DNA of 64,000 nt from Sphingomonas phyllosphaerae FA2 (GTDB lineage: Bacteria > Pseudomonadota > Alphaproteobacteria > Sphingomonadales > Sphingomonadaceae), in assembly GCF_000427645.1 (NCBI RefSeq), contig NZ_KE386571.1:2537454-2601453 (forward strand), written 5' to 3'. Positions 18,656 to 27,189 of the stretch are shown here, piece by piece. A program made the position numbers and the translations under genes. Within the stretch, counting starts at the first letter, position 1, and every line of letters begins with the position of its first letter. Under the pieces are notes generated by a model, which saw nothing but the letters and a program-made list of their open reading frames with translations, was not told the DNA's origin and did no database searches.

Positions 18656-20257
18656 ATGCTGGACTTTCCCCGCTGGAAGGTCGCCGGCATCTGGCTGCTG
18701 CTCGCGGCATTGGTGTCGCTGTCGATCCCGACCTTCATTCCCGAAAGCGTGACGCAATCGTGGGGGATCAACCTTCCGCGCGTCAACAAGGGGCTGGATC
18801 TGGCCGGAGGCAGCTATCTGCTGCTGGAGGCTGACACCAACGACGTCGCCGCGACTCGCGTCGAGGCGATGCGCGAGCAGGTGCAGACTGAGATGCGCCG
18901 CCAGAACCCGCGCATCGAAATCGGTGAGATCTCCAGCCGCGGCGGGCAATTGTCGTTCCTGCTGCGCGATCCCGCACAGGTCGACGCCGCGCGCGAGCGG
19001 CTGCTCCAGATCACCGGCACCGGCGCGGGGATGACAGGGCAGCGCCAGTGGGACATCCAGGTCGTCGATACCAGCCGCTTCGTGCTGACGCCGACTGCCG
19101 AGGGGCTGAAGCAGGCGGTCGAGACCGCGATGGGCGACGCGACCGAAGTCGTGCGTCGCCGTATCGACGAAATGGGCACGCGCGAGCCGACGATCATCCG
19201 GCAGGGTAGCAACCGCATCGTCGTACAGGTGCCGGGGCTGCAGGACCCGCAGGCGCTCAAGGACCTGCTGGGCAAGACCGCCAAGCTCGAATTCAAGCTG
19301 GTCGACGTCAATGCCGATCCGCAGGCGCTTGCCAAGGGTCAGGCACCGGCCGGCGACCAGATCCTGCCCTATCCGAACAATCCCTCGGGCATCCCGCTGA
19401 TCGCGGTGAAGCGGCAGGCGATCATCACCGGCGACATGCTGAGCGACGCGCGACAGGAGTTCGAGCCGCAGACCAACGCCCCGCAGGTATCGATGACCTT
19501 CGACAGCCAGGGCGGCCGTCGCTTCGCGCGCACCACGCAGGAGAATGTCGGCAAGCCGTTCGCGATCATCGTAGACAACAGCGTGATCTCCGCGCCGAAC
19601 ATCAACGAGCCGATCATCGGCGGTCGCGCCGCGATCAACGGCGGGTTCACGGTCGAAAGCGCCAACCAGCTCGCGATCGCGCTGCGCTCGGGCAAGCTGC
19701 CGGTCGACCTTAAAATCGTCGAAGAATCGACGGTTGGCCCTGACCTCGGCGCCGATTCGATCCGCGCCGGCATTCTCGCCTCGGCGGTCGCGGTCGCGCT
19801 GGTCGTGGCGTTCATGCTGGTCACCTACGGCCGGTTCGGCGTCTATGCGAACCTCGCAGTCGTCATCAACGTGTTTGTCATCCTCGGCGTGATGGCGCTG
19901 CTCAAGGGCACGCTGACGCTGCCGGGCATCGCCGGCTTCGTGCTGACGATCGGCACCGCAGTCGACGCCAACGTGCTGATCAACGAGCGCATCCGCGAGG
20001 AACGCCATCGCGGGCGCAACGTGGTGCAGGCGGTCGAGCTGGGCTATAAGGAAGCCAGCCGCACGATCTTCGAGGCGAACGTGACGCACGCGATCTCGGG
20101 CATCATCATGTTCGTGCTCGGCTCCGGCCCGGTGAAGGGTTTCGCGGTCGTGCTGCTGATCGGCATCGCCACCAGCGTGTTCACCGCCGTCACCTTCACG
20201 CGCATGCTGGTCGCGGGCTGGCTGCGCCGCGCCAAGCCGAAGACGATCAACATATGA
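18656..20257 (+). CDS. secD: Protein translocase subunit SecD
   Basis: Inner-membrane RND-family subunit that uses the proton gradient to pull preproteins out on the periplasmic side. TM1 is near residues 9-27, followed by GLDLAGG, the family motif, and a large periplasmic P1 domain. A C-terminal block of five helices begins around GPDLGADSIRAG and contains TVGPDLG and GTAVDANVLINERIRE, including the conserved Asp/Asn of TM4. Length 533 residues. The ATG at 18656 gives the hydrophobic N-terminus; upstream in-frame codons belong to yajC. Confidence 0.97.
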   Translation: MLDFPRWKVAGIWLLLAALVSLSIPTFIPESVTQSWGINLPRVNKGLDLAGGSYLLLEADTNDVAATRVEAMREQVQTEMRRQNPRIEIGEISSRGGQLSFLLRDPAQVDAARERLLQITGTGAGMTGQRQWDIQVVDTSRFVLTPTAEGLKQAVETAMGDATEVVRRRIDEMGTREPTIIRQGSNRIVVQVPGLQDPQALKDLLGKTAKLEFKLVDVNADPQALAKGQAPAGDQILPYPNNPSGIPLIAVKRQAIITGDMLSDARQEFEPQTNAPQVSMTFDSQGGRRFARTTQENVGKPFAIIVDNSVISAPNINEPIIGGRAAINGGFTVESANQLAIALRSGKLPVDLKIVEESTVGPDLGADSIRAGILASAVAVALVVAFMLVTYGRFGVYANLAVVINVFVILGVMALLKGTLTLPGIAGFVLTIGTAVDANVLINERIREERHRGRNVVQAVELGYKEASRTIFEANVTHAISGIIMFVLGSGPVKGFAVVLLIGIATSVFTAVTFTRMLVAGWLRRAKPKTINI

Positions 20258-20318
20258 TCGCCCCCGCCCTTCTCTCCCCTAACCGGACCCCGGCTGCGGC
20301 CGGGGCGGCGAGGCCGTC

Positions 20319-21293
20319 ATGAAACTGCTGAAGCTCGTCCCCGACGACACCAATATCGATTTCGTCCGCCTGCGCGGGCTCGCCTTCGGCCTGACGCTAC
20401 TGCTCAGCGTGCTCGCGGTCGGGATCACCTTCTACAAGGGGTTGAATCTCGGCGTCGACTTCGAAGGCGGCCTGATGATCGAGGAACGGTTCGCGCAGAC
20501 TCCCGATCTCGACCGTGTTCGTAGCGTAGTCGATAAGCTAGGTGTAGGCGAAGCTGCACTCCAGCAGTTCGGTGACCCACGGACCATCACCATCCGCCTC
20601 CCCGTCCAGCAAAGCGGCGACGAAGGCGCAACCAACGCCGCCGTCCGCAAAGTCGAAGGCGCGCTCGCAAAGGCGTTCCCAGGTACGGAATTCAGGCGCT
20701 ACTCGACGGTAACCGGCAAGGTGTCGGGCGAGCTGATCCGCAACGGCGTGCTTGCGGTGGTGCTCGCAGTCCTTGGCATCGGCCTGTTTGCGATCTTCCG
20801 ATTTGAGTGGCAGTTTGGCGTGTCGACGATCGTTGCGATCGTCCACGATCTGCTCATGACGCTCGGCTTCTTCGCGCTGACGCAGTTCGAGTTCGACCTC
20901 AACATCGTCGCAGCGGTGCTGACGATCATCGGTTATTCGATCAACGACAAGATCGTCATCGACGACCGCATCCGCGAGAACATGCGCCGCTATCGCAAGA
21001 TGGACATGCGCGAGATCATCAACCTGTCGGTCAACGAGACGCTGCCGCGCACCGTGATGACCTCGGTGACGATCCTGCTCGCGCTGCTCGCATTGCTGTT
21101 CCTGGGCGGTCACGTGCTGCGCGGCTTTACTGCCGCGATGACGCTCGGCATCATCGTCGGCACCTATTCGTCGATCTACGTCTCCTCCTCGCTGCTCATC
21201 ACGCTCGGGCTCCGCGCCGAGCCAGAGAATGAGAAGCTGGCGCGCGGCACCAGCGTCGCCGACAATGCGGAGCGCGTCGGGCCGCGCGCCTGA
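20319..21293 (+). CDS. secF: Protein translocase subunit SecF
   Basis: Partner of SecD in the inner membrane, 324 residues with six helices. Recognisable motifs are GVDFEGG after TM1, and the conserved GYSINDKIVIDDRIRENMR and NETLPRTVMTS blocks of the C-terminal domain. It lies 61 bases after secD; the gap holds a short GC dyad resembling half of a REP unit. Codons at 20515-20580 (GTA, CTA, GCT) differ from the rest of the gene, a minor local oddity in the periplasmic loop. Confidence 0.97.
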   Translation: MKLLKLVPDDTNIDFVRLRGLAFGLTLLLSVLAVGITFYKGLNLGVDFEGGLMIEERFAQTPDLDRVRSVVDKLGVGEAALQQFGDPRTITIRLPVQQSGDEGATNAAVRKVEGALAKAFPGTEFRRYSTVTGKVSGELIRNGVLAVVLAVLGIGLFAIFRFEWQFGVSTIVAIVHDLLMTLGFFALTQFEFDLNIVAAVLTIIGYSINDKIVIDDRIRENMRRYRKMDMREIINLSVNETLPRTVMTSVTILLALLALLFLGGHVLRGFTAAMTLGIIVGTYSSIYVSSSLLITLGLRAEPENEKLARGTSVADNAERVGPRA

Positions 21294-21315
21294 CCCGCGC
21301 CGGGGAGCACGCACG

Positions 21316-21702
21316 ATGAGAATGGACCGCGAGCGCGACGCCGCCGGCCCGCTGGTCCGCGGCTTCGGCCCGGCCGGCTTCAAGGTCGACGCGCCGGACG
21401 GTACGATGGGCGTCTATCCGGCGCTGCTGCTGACCGCGACGCGAGCCGATGGCTGGACCCCGCCGCCGTTCGATGCGCTCGACGCGGCGGCGCTGGCGCC
21501 GTTGCTGGGCGAGGAGATCGAGTTCGTACTGCTCGGCACCGGCGCCGATCTGCGCCGCCCGCCGCGCGCGCTGGTTGCCGCGCTGGAGAAGCGTGGGATC
21601 GGCGTGGAGGCGATGGACAGCCGCGCCGCTGCACGCGCCTGGGGGGTGCTGCGCGCCGAGGAACGCCGCATCGCCGCCGCGCTCTACCCGCTGGAGGGCT
21701 AA
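21316..21702 (+). CDS. Mth938-like domain protein (DUF498)
   Basis: A 128-residue cytoplasmic protein of the Mth938/NDUFAF3-like family. Typical features are GFGPAGFKVDAPDGTMGVYPALLL and EFVLLGTGADLRRPP. Human NDUFAF3 is a complex I assembly factor, but the bacterial role is not established. GGGGAG lies ten bases before the ATG at 21316. The gene follows secF by 22 bases and is probably cotranscribed with yajC-secDF, an arrangement also seen in other alphaproteobacteria. Confidence 0.85.
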   Translation: MRMDRERDAAGPLVRGFGPAGFKVDAPDGTMGVYPALLLTATRADGWTPPPFDALDAAALAPLLGEEIEFVLLGTGADLRRPPRALVAALEKRGIGVEAMDSRAAARAWGVLRAEERRIAAALYPLEG

Positions 21703-21715
21703 GCGCCCGGCGCGC

Positions 21716-22129
21716 TCAGTCTTCCTTGACCAAGCGCCCTTCGCGCGCCTTGAAGTAGAATTGGCTCGCCACCAGCAAGCCCTTGATCGGCCGCAGCGGC
21801 AGCACCGTGCTGACCAGCAGCACCGGCAGGCTGACCAGCACATGCATCCACCACGGCGGATCGGCCAGGATCTGCAACATCAGCGTGAAGATCACGCCGG
21901 GCAGACACGCGAACAATTGTACGAACACCGCCGGTCCGTCCGCAGGATCGGCATAGGAATAATCGAGCCCGCACACCGGACAGCGGTCGCGGATCGACAG
22001 AAAGCCGCGAAACAGCGGCCCCTTCCCGCAGCGCGGGCAGCAACCACGTATCCCTGTCGCGAGCGGCGACAGGCGCGGCCAGACATGGCCGGCGTCGTCG
22101 ACAAGGCGCGGATCACTGGCGTTGGTCAT
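21716..22129 (-). CDS. DUF983 family membrane protein
   Basis: A 137-residue protein. The N-terminal part carries two paired cysteine motifs, CCPRCGKG and CPVCGLDY, likely a zinc knuckle, and two transmembrane helices follow (about residues 57-80 and 90-112). DUF983 genes often sit near cytochrome oxidase genes; here it is the last gene of the leftward nuo-birA-coaX-rnj-DUF1467 cluster. The ATG at 22129 gives MTNASDPRL; an in-frame codon 36 bases upstream is less likely. Function unknown. Confidence 0.85.
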   Translation of the reverse strand: MTNASDPRLVDDAGHVWPRLSPLATGIRGCCPRCGKGPLFRGFLSIRDRCPVCGLDYSYADPADGPAVFVQLFACLPGVIFTLMLQILADPPWWMHVLVSLPVLLVSTVLPLRPIKGLLVASQFYFKAREGRLVKED

Positions 22130-22173
22130 TATCACCCCTTGCGCCGCCCAGCGACGCGTCGCCACAACCCGCG

Positions 22174-22452
22174 TCAGTCGATCGCGTTCGCCACATCCAT
22201 GACGTCGAGCGACTGCACCGTGACCCAGCCGAACTCATAATTGGCGACGAACAGCGCGAACAGCGCCGTCGCGACGATCGTCGTCCGCACGATGACCCGT
22301 TTTAGCGAGAATTCGTGCGGCGCGCTCTCGGCGGTGCCGGGCATGTGCGCCTCGCCGGCTTCCGCCGAGGTACGCACCCCGAACGGCAGCACCAGAAAGA
22401 CCGAAAATGCCCAGAAAAGGATGTAGATCGCCAGCAGCGATGTCCAGCGCAT
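22174..22452 (-). CDS. DUF1467 family small membrane protein
   Basis: A 92-residue protein with two transmembrane helices (about residues 4-25 and 55-76) and the family signature WxxSVFLVLPFGVRT between them. DUF1467 proteins commonly sit downstream of RNase J genes in alphaproteobacteria, as here. The ATG at 22452 is chosen because GGAGG lies six bases upstream; an ATG at 22458 directly abuts that Shine-Dalgarno site and would be poorly initiated. Function unknown. Confidence 0.85.
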   Translation of the reverse strand: MRWTSLLAIYILFWAFSVFLVLPFGVRTSAEAGEAHMPGTAESAPHEFSLKRVIVRTTIVATALFALFVANYEFGWVTVQSLDVMDVANAID

Positions 22453-22477
22453 CCCCATCCTCCCCCTTTGCTGCCGA

Positions 22478-24118
22478 TCAGACCTGGACGATCACGACGT
22501 CGACGATCGGCTTCTTGCCGGTCCATCGCGTTGCGACCTTGCGGACCGCCATCCGCACGTCCTCGCGCAGCCGCTCGCGATCACGCTGGCGCCCGGCCAT
22601 CGCCTCCGCCGCCGCTTCGATCGCCTCAGCGAGGAACGGCTCGCGCTCTTCCTCGACCGGCACGCCCTGTACGCGCACCTCGGGCGTCCCGCCGGCGCGG
22701 CCGTTGCGATCGACCGCGATCCCGACCGAAATCTGGCCGTTGACCGCGACGCGCCGCCGCTCGTTGATCGTGCTGCCGTCGGCCGGCAGGATCACATCAC
22801 CATCGAGCACCAGCCGCCCGATCGGCACGTTGCCGATCTTCTTCGGCGCACCCGGTGCCAGCCGCACCATGTCGCCGTTGGTCTGCACCACAGCGTTGGC
22901 AATGCCCTGCGACAGCCCGTAGCGCGCGTGCTCCATCAGGTGCCGCATCTCGCCGTGCACTGGCACCAGCGAGGTCGGACGCAGCCAGCCGTACATCTTC
23001 GCGAGTTCCGGCCGCCCCGGATGCCCCGAGACGTGAACATGCGCCTGCTTTTCGGTGACCATCTCGACACCCTTGGCGGCAAGCTGGTTCTGGATGCGCC
23101 CGATCGCGACCTCGTTGCCGGGGATCTGCTTCGACGAGAAGATCACCATGTCGCCCATGTCGAGCTGGACCGGGTGGCTCCCCGCCGCGATCCGCGCCAG
23201 CGCGGCGCGCTCTTCGCCCTGCCCGCCGGTGGCGACGATCAGCACGCGGTTCTTGGGCAACCGCATCGCCGCATCAACATCGACGGTCTGCGGGAAGTTC
23301 TTGAGATAGCCAGTCGCCTTGGCGACGCGGATGATTCGATCGAGCGAGCGCCCGGTCACGCACAGCTTGCGCCCGGTCTCCTCCGCGACCTGCCCGAGCG
23401 TGTGGAGCCGTGCGGCGTTCGACGCGAAGGTCGTCACCACCACGCGACCGCGCGCGCGCGCGACGCTCTTGGCGAGCCCCTCGCGGACGCTCGCCTCGCT
23501 GGGCGAAGCTTCGGCGTTGAAGACGTTGGTCGAATCGCAGACGAGCACGTCTATGCCTTCCGCACCGATCTCGGCGAGTTCCTCGGGAGTCGCCGGCTGG
23601 CCGATAACCGGGGTCGGATCGAGCTTCCAGTCGCCGGTGTGGAACACCTTGCCCGCCGGGGTGCCGATCACCAGCGCGTTGGCCTCAGGGATCGAGTGCG
23701 ACAGCGGCACGACCTCGACCTCGAACGGGCCGACCTTGAAGGACTTGCGCGCCTCGACCAGCCGGATCTTCACCCGGTCCTCGATCCGCTCTTCCTCCAG
23801 CTTGCCACGCACCAGCCCGGCGGTGAACGGCGTGGCGTAGATCGGCACGCCAAGGTCTTCGGCAAGGTACGGCAGCGCGCCGATGTGATCTTCGTGCCCG
23901 TGAGTCAGAACGATCCCGACCAGATCGTCGATTCGCTCCTCGATGAAGCGCAGATCGGGCAGGATCACGTCGATCCCCGGATAGTGCGCGTCCGCGAACG
24001 TCACGCCGCAGTCGACCATCAGCCATTTGCCGGCATGACCGTACAGGATCACGTTCATGCCGATTTCGCCGGACCCGCCCAGCGCGCAGAAAAGAAGCTC
24101 GTTATTCTTCGGTGTCAT
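22478..24118 (-). CDS. rnj: Ribonuclease J
   Basis: Metallo-beta-lactamase/beta-CASP ribonuclease with 5'-3' exonuclease and endonuclease activity, used in rRNA and mRNA processing. The zinc-binding HGHEDH motif is at residues 73-78, with HTGDWKLD and further beta-CASP motifs (DSTNVF, TTFASN, VHVSGHPGR) in order. The 546-residue length is normal. The ATG at 24118 (MTPKNNELLF) has AAGGA five bases upstream. RNase J after coaX and birA downstream of nuoN is a recurrent alphaproteobacterial order. Confidence 0.96.
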   Translation of the reverse strand: MTPKNNELLFCALGGSGEIGMNVILYGHAGKWLMVDCGVTFADAHYPGIDVILPDLRFIEERIDDLVGIVLTHGHEDHIGALPYLAEDLGVPIYATPFTAGLVRGKLEEERIEDRVKIRLVEARKSFKVGPFEVEVVPLSHSIPEANALVIGTPAGKVFHTGDWKLDPTPVIGQPATPEELAEIGAEGIDVLVCDSTNVFNAEASPSEASVREGLAKSVARARGRVVVTTFASNAARLHTLGQVAEETGRKLCVTGRSLDRIIRVAKATGYLKNFPQTVDVDAAMRLPKNRVLIVATGGQGEERAALARIAAGSHPVQLDMGDMVIFSSKQIPGNEVAIGRIQNQLAAKGVEMVTEKQAHVHVSGHPGRPELAKMYGWLRPTSLVPVHGEMRHLMEHARYGLSQGIANAVVQTNGDMVRLAPGAPKKIGNVPIGRLVLDGDVILPADGSTINERRRVAVNGQISVGIAVDRNGRAGGTPEVRVQGVPVEEEREPFLAEAIEAAAEAMAGRQRDRERLREDVRMAVRKVATRWTGKKPIVDVVIVQV

Positions 24119-24202
24119 TACATTCCTTTGAGTGCCGGCACCGCGGCCCGTCCGCATCATCGCGGCAGGCGGAAAAGACGGACGATCGCGCCGGCAAAGC
24201 GG

Positions 24203-24991
24203 TCATGCGTCGATATGGGCGCGCGCGTACATGATCGCCAGACCCTGGATTGTCAGGTCGGGTTCGATCGCGTCGAACGCGTCGGTATGTTGTTCGAACA
24301 AAGTGGCGAGGCCGCCGGTGGCGATCACCTTCACGGGGCGTGCGATCTCGCGCTTCATGCGCGCGACCAGCCCCTCGATCATCGCGATATAGCCCCAGTA
24401 GATGCCGATGTTCATCTGATCGACGGTGTTGCGGCCGATAACGCTGTCGGTGGCGGGCGCCTCGATCGCGATCCGCGGCAGCTTGGCCGCAGCCATCACC
24501 AGCGCGTCGAGCGACAGGTTGATTCCCGGCGCGATGATCCCGCCCTTGTACGCGCCATCGAAGTCGGAATGGTCGAAGGTCGTTGCGGTCCCGAAGTCGA
24601 TCACGATCAGGTCGCCGGCATGGAGCGCGTGCGCCGCGATCGTGTTGACCGCGCGATCGGCACCGAGGCTGCGCGGCTCGTCGACGTCGACCGACAGCTG
24701 CCACTCGACCGGCGCGCGCCCGGCGATCAGCGCCTCCGTGCGAAAATATTTGCTGGCGAGCACCTCGAGATTATGGAGCGCGCGCGGCACCACGGTCGAG
24801 ATGATGACCGCGGTCACATCCTCGCGTGTGTATCCCTCCAGCTGGAGCAACTGGCTGAGCCACACCGCATATTCGTCGGCGGTGCGGCGCGGGTCGGTGG
24901 CGATCCGCCAGCGCGCGCGGATCTCGCGCGTTGCCGGCTGGACGAGCGCGAAGACGATATTGGTGTTGCCGGCATCGACCGCGAGCAGCAT
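24203..24991 (-). CDS. coaX: Type III pantothenate kinase
   Basis: Phosphorylates pantothenate at the first step of CoA synthesis. It is an ASKHA-fold enzyme of 262 residues. The nucleotide-binding motif VDAGNTN is at residues 5-11, with the type III signatures GADRAVN and [10 protein letters not shown], and [15 protein letters not shown]. The ATG at 24991 gives [11 protein letters not shown] directly. It is 13 bases after birA. panB upstream at 15832 belongs to the same overall pathway but a separate transcription unit. Confidence 0.96.
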   Translation of the reverse strand: MLLAVDAGNTNIVFALVQPATREIRARWRIATDPRRTADEYAVWLSQLLQLEGYTREDVTAVIISTVVPRALHNLEVLASKYFRTEALIAGRAPVEWQLSVDVDEPRSLGADRAVNTIAAHALHAGDLIVIDFGTATTFDHSDFDGAYKGGIIAPGINLSLDALVMAAAKLPRIAIEAPATDSVIGRNTVDQMNIGIYWGYIAMIEGLVARMKREIARPVKVIATGGLATLFEQHTDAFDAIEPDLTIQGLAIMYARAHIDA

Positions 24992-25004
24992 CGCCTTCCT
25001 CTCC

Positions 25005-25718
25005 CTAGACCACGAACACGTCACCGGCATGGATGACATGCCGCGTACCGTCCGCCAAGCCGAGCAGCAGCGCGCCGCCCACATCGAGCCCGAGGAATTG
25101 GCCCTGAAGCGTGGTCTGGTCGGGTAGCCGCACGCTCAGCGCGGTGCCGACCGGGTGTGCGCGTGCGCTCCATTGCGCAGCGACCAGTCCGATCCCCTGC
25201 GCGCGCCACACGCCCAGCCACGATGCGAAACGATCGGCAAGGCGTTCGAGCAGGGTGGCGGCGTCGACCGTCGCCCCGGCTGCGCGCAGGCTGGTCGTGG
25301 CGCGATCGGGAAGCGCCGGATGATGCGCGACATTGACCCCGATCCCGACGACGACATCCGCCACGCCGCGTTCGAGCAGGATTCCCGACAGCTTCGCGCC
25401 ATCGAGCAACAGGTCGTTGGGCCATTTCAACTGTAACGCCCGCGCGTCGGGCAATACGCCACGCACCGTCTCCTCCAGCGCGACCGCCGCGACCAGCGCC
25501 AGCCCCGCGGCCGGCGGATCGTCCGGACGGATCGCGACCAACGCGCTCGCATAGAGATTGCCGGCGGGCGAGTCCCAGACGCGCCCCTGCCGCCCACGCC
25601 CGGCGGTCTGCTGCTCGGCGCGCAGCCATGTGCCCTCGTCGACCGCGCGGTCGCCCGCGAGCGCCAGCAGGTCGGCGTTGGTCGACCCGGTCGCCGGTAC
25701 CGTCAGGATCCGGGGCAG
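25005..25718 (-). CDS. birA: Biotin-[acetyl-CoA-carboxylase] ligase BirA, non-canonical start
   Basis: Activates biotin with ATP and attaches it to the biotin carboxyl carrier protein. No N-terminal HTH is present (monofunctional type). Conserved motifs in order are [45 protein letters not shown] and KLSGILLE. The first ATG, GTG or TTG in this frame is TTG at 25541, which lies after the GRGRxGR ATP-binding motif and would destroy the enzyme. Translation must start further upstream. CTG at 25718 is proposed because AAGG lies eight bases before it, ten bases past the nuoN stop. A sequencing error or an AUC start cannot be excluded. Confidence 0.8.
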   Translation of the reverse strand: MPRILTVPATGSTNADLLALAGDRAVDEGTWLRAEQQTAGRGRQGRVWDSPAGNLYASALVAIRPDDPPAAGLALVAAVALEETVRGVLPDARALQLKWPNDLLLDGAKLSGILLERGVADVVVGIGVNVAHHPALPDRATTSLRAAGATVDAATLLERLADRFASWLGVWRAQGIGLVAAQWSARAHPVGTALSVRLPDQTTLQGQFLGLDVGGALLLGLADGTRHVIHAGDVFVV

Positions 25719-25728
25719 CGCCGCCGCC

Positions 25729-27189
25729 TTAGAAGAGGCTGTTGGCGGCAGCGAGCGTCCAGGCCGACAGCGCCGGGATGGCGAGATAGCCCAGCGGCGA
25801 GACGAACACCGCCGCGACCGCGATCAGCCCGCCCTCGAGCTTGTCGCCCTCGCCGAACGCACCGGTCGGCTCGTCGAAATACATCGTCTTGACGAGGCGC
25901 AGGTAATAATAGGCACCGATCACGCTGAACACGACGCCAACCACCGCCAGCGGGAACAGCCCCGCCTGCACCGCGGCATAGAAGACCGCGAACTTGGCAT
26001 AGAAGCCGAACAGCGGCGGGATGCCGGCGAGCGAGAACATGAAGATCGCCAGCGCCGCGGCTAGCCCCGGCCGCGTCCGCGACAGGCCCGCAAGGCTCGC
26101 GATCGTCTCGATAGGCTGCCCGTCGGCATCGCGCATCTGGAGCACGACGAGGAAGCTGCCCAGCGTCATCGCCAGATAGATCGTCATATAGGTCATCACC
26201 GAGGCGACACCTTCCGGCGTCCCCGCCGCGAGACCGATCAGCGCGAAGCCGACGTTGTTGATCGACGAATAGGCGAGCAGGCGCTTGACGTTCTGCTGTC
26301 CGATCGCCGCGACCGCGCCGAGCAGGATCGAGGCGAGCGACGCGAAGATCACGATTTGCCGCCACTGCACCTCGGCCGGCCCCATCGCCTCGACCGCGAC
26401 GCGCACCGCGAGCGCGATCGCCGCGACCTTGGGCGCGGAGGCGAAGAAGGCGGTGACCGGGGTCGGCGCGCCTTCGTAGACGTCCGGGGTCCACATGTGG
26501 AACGGCACCGCCGAGATCTTGAACGCCAGCCCGGCGAACACGAACACCAGTCCGAACAGCAGCCCCAGCGAACGCCCGCTGCCCGTCAGCGGCGCGGCCG
26601 CATAGGCCCCCGCGATCTCGTTGAACAACGTCGAACCGGTGAAGCCGTAAACGAGGCTGATCCCGTAAAGCAGGATGCCGCTCGCCAGCGCGCCGAGCAC
26701 GAAATATTTGAGCCCCGCTTCCGCCGAGCGCGTGTCCTGCCGCATGAAGCTCGCCAGCACATAGGCGGCAAGGCTCTGCAGTTCGAGCCCGACATAGAGC
26801 GTCAGCAGATCGCCCGCCGACACCATCATCCCCATGCCGCACGCCGACAGCAGGATCAGCACCGGATATTCCGGCCGCAAATCCGCGCCCGCGGTGCGCC
26901 GGAAGAAGTCGGGCGCCATCAGGATCGCAACCGCGGCGCCGACGTATATCAGCACCTTGGCGAACGCTGCGAAGGCGTCGGCGCGGTACAGGCCGTAGAA
27001 GGCGTCACCACCGCTCGACGCCGGGCCAGTCAGCGCGATCAACGCCCCGCCCAGCACCGCGACCGATACCCACGACACCGCTTTGGTCGAGGCCGGTCCG
27101 CCCCAGGCGGCGACCAGCATCAACGCGATCGCCCCGACCGCGAGCACCAGCTCGGGTAGCGTCATCGCCAGATTGGCGGCGTAATCCAT
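25729..27189 (-). CDS. nuoN: NADH-quinone oxidoreductase subunit N
   Basis: Antiporter-like proton-pumping membrane subunit of respiratory complex I, 486 residues and about 14 helices. The conserved TM5 Glu and TM7 Lys regions are present (LELQSLAAYVLASF; KISAVPFHMWTPDVYEGAP), and KRLLAYSSINNVGFAL is typical of the family. Its ATG overlaps the nuoM stop (TGATG). It is the last nuo gene; birA begins ten bases later. Confidence 0.97.
   Translation of the reverse strand: MDYAANLAMTLPELVLAVGAIALMLVAAWGGPASTKAVSWVSVAVLGGALIALTGPASSGGDAFYGLYRADAFAAFAKVLIYVGAAVAILMAPDFFRRTAGADLRPEYPVLILLSACGMGMMVSAGDLLTLYVGLELQSLAAYVLASFMRQDTRSAEAGLKYFVLGALASGILLYGISLVYGFTGSTLFNEIAGAYAAAPLTGSGRSLGLLFGLVFVFAGLAFKISAVPFHMWTPDVYEGAPTPVTAFFASAPKVAAIALAVRVAVEAMGPAEVQWRQIVIFASLASILLGAVAAIGQQNVKRLLAYSSINNVGFALIGLAAGTPEGVASVMTYMTIYLAMTLGSFLVVLQMRDADGQPIETIASLAGLSRTRPGLAAALAIFMFSLAGIPPLFGFYAKFAVFYAAVQAGLFPLAVVGVVFSVIGAYYYLRLVKTMYFDEPTGAFGEGDKLEGGLIAVAAVFVSPLGYLAIPALSAWTLAAANSLF

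Noticed and set aside
20515..20580. Local codon-usage shift in secF as a sign of horizontal transfer
   Set aside because: Only about 20 codons in a variable periplasmic loop; flanking sequence is typical, so drift explains it better.
22928..25036. 702-codon open frame opposite rnj and coaX
   Set aside because: Shadow of the two genes; composition matches reverse-strand reading.
25005..25541. birA starting at TTG 25541
   Set aside because: Would remove the TGSTN and GRGRxGR motifs needed for ATP and biotin binding, although these are intact and in frame upstream.
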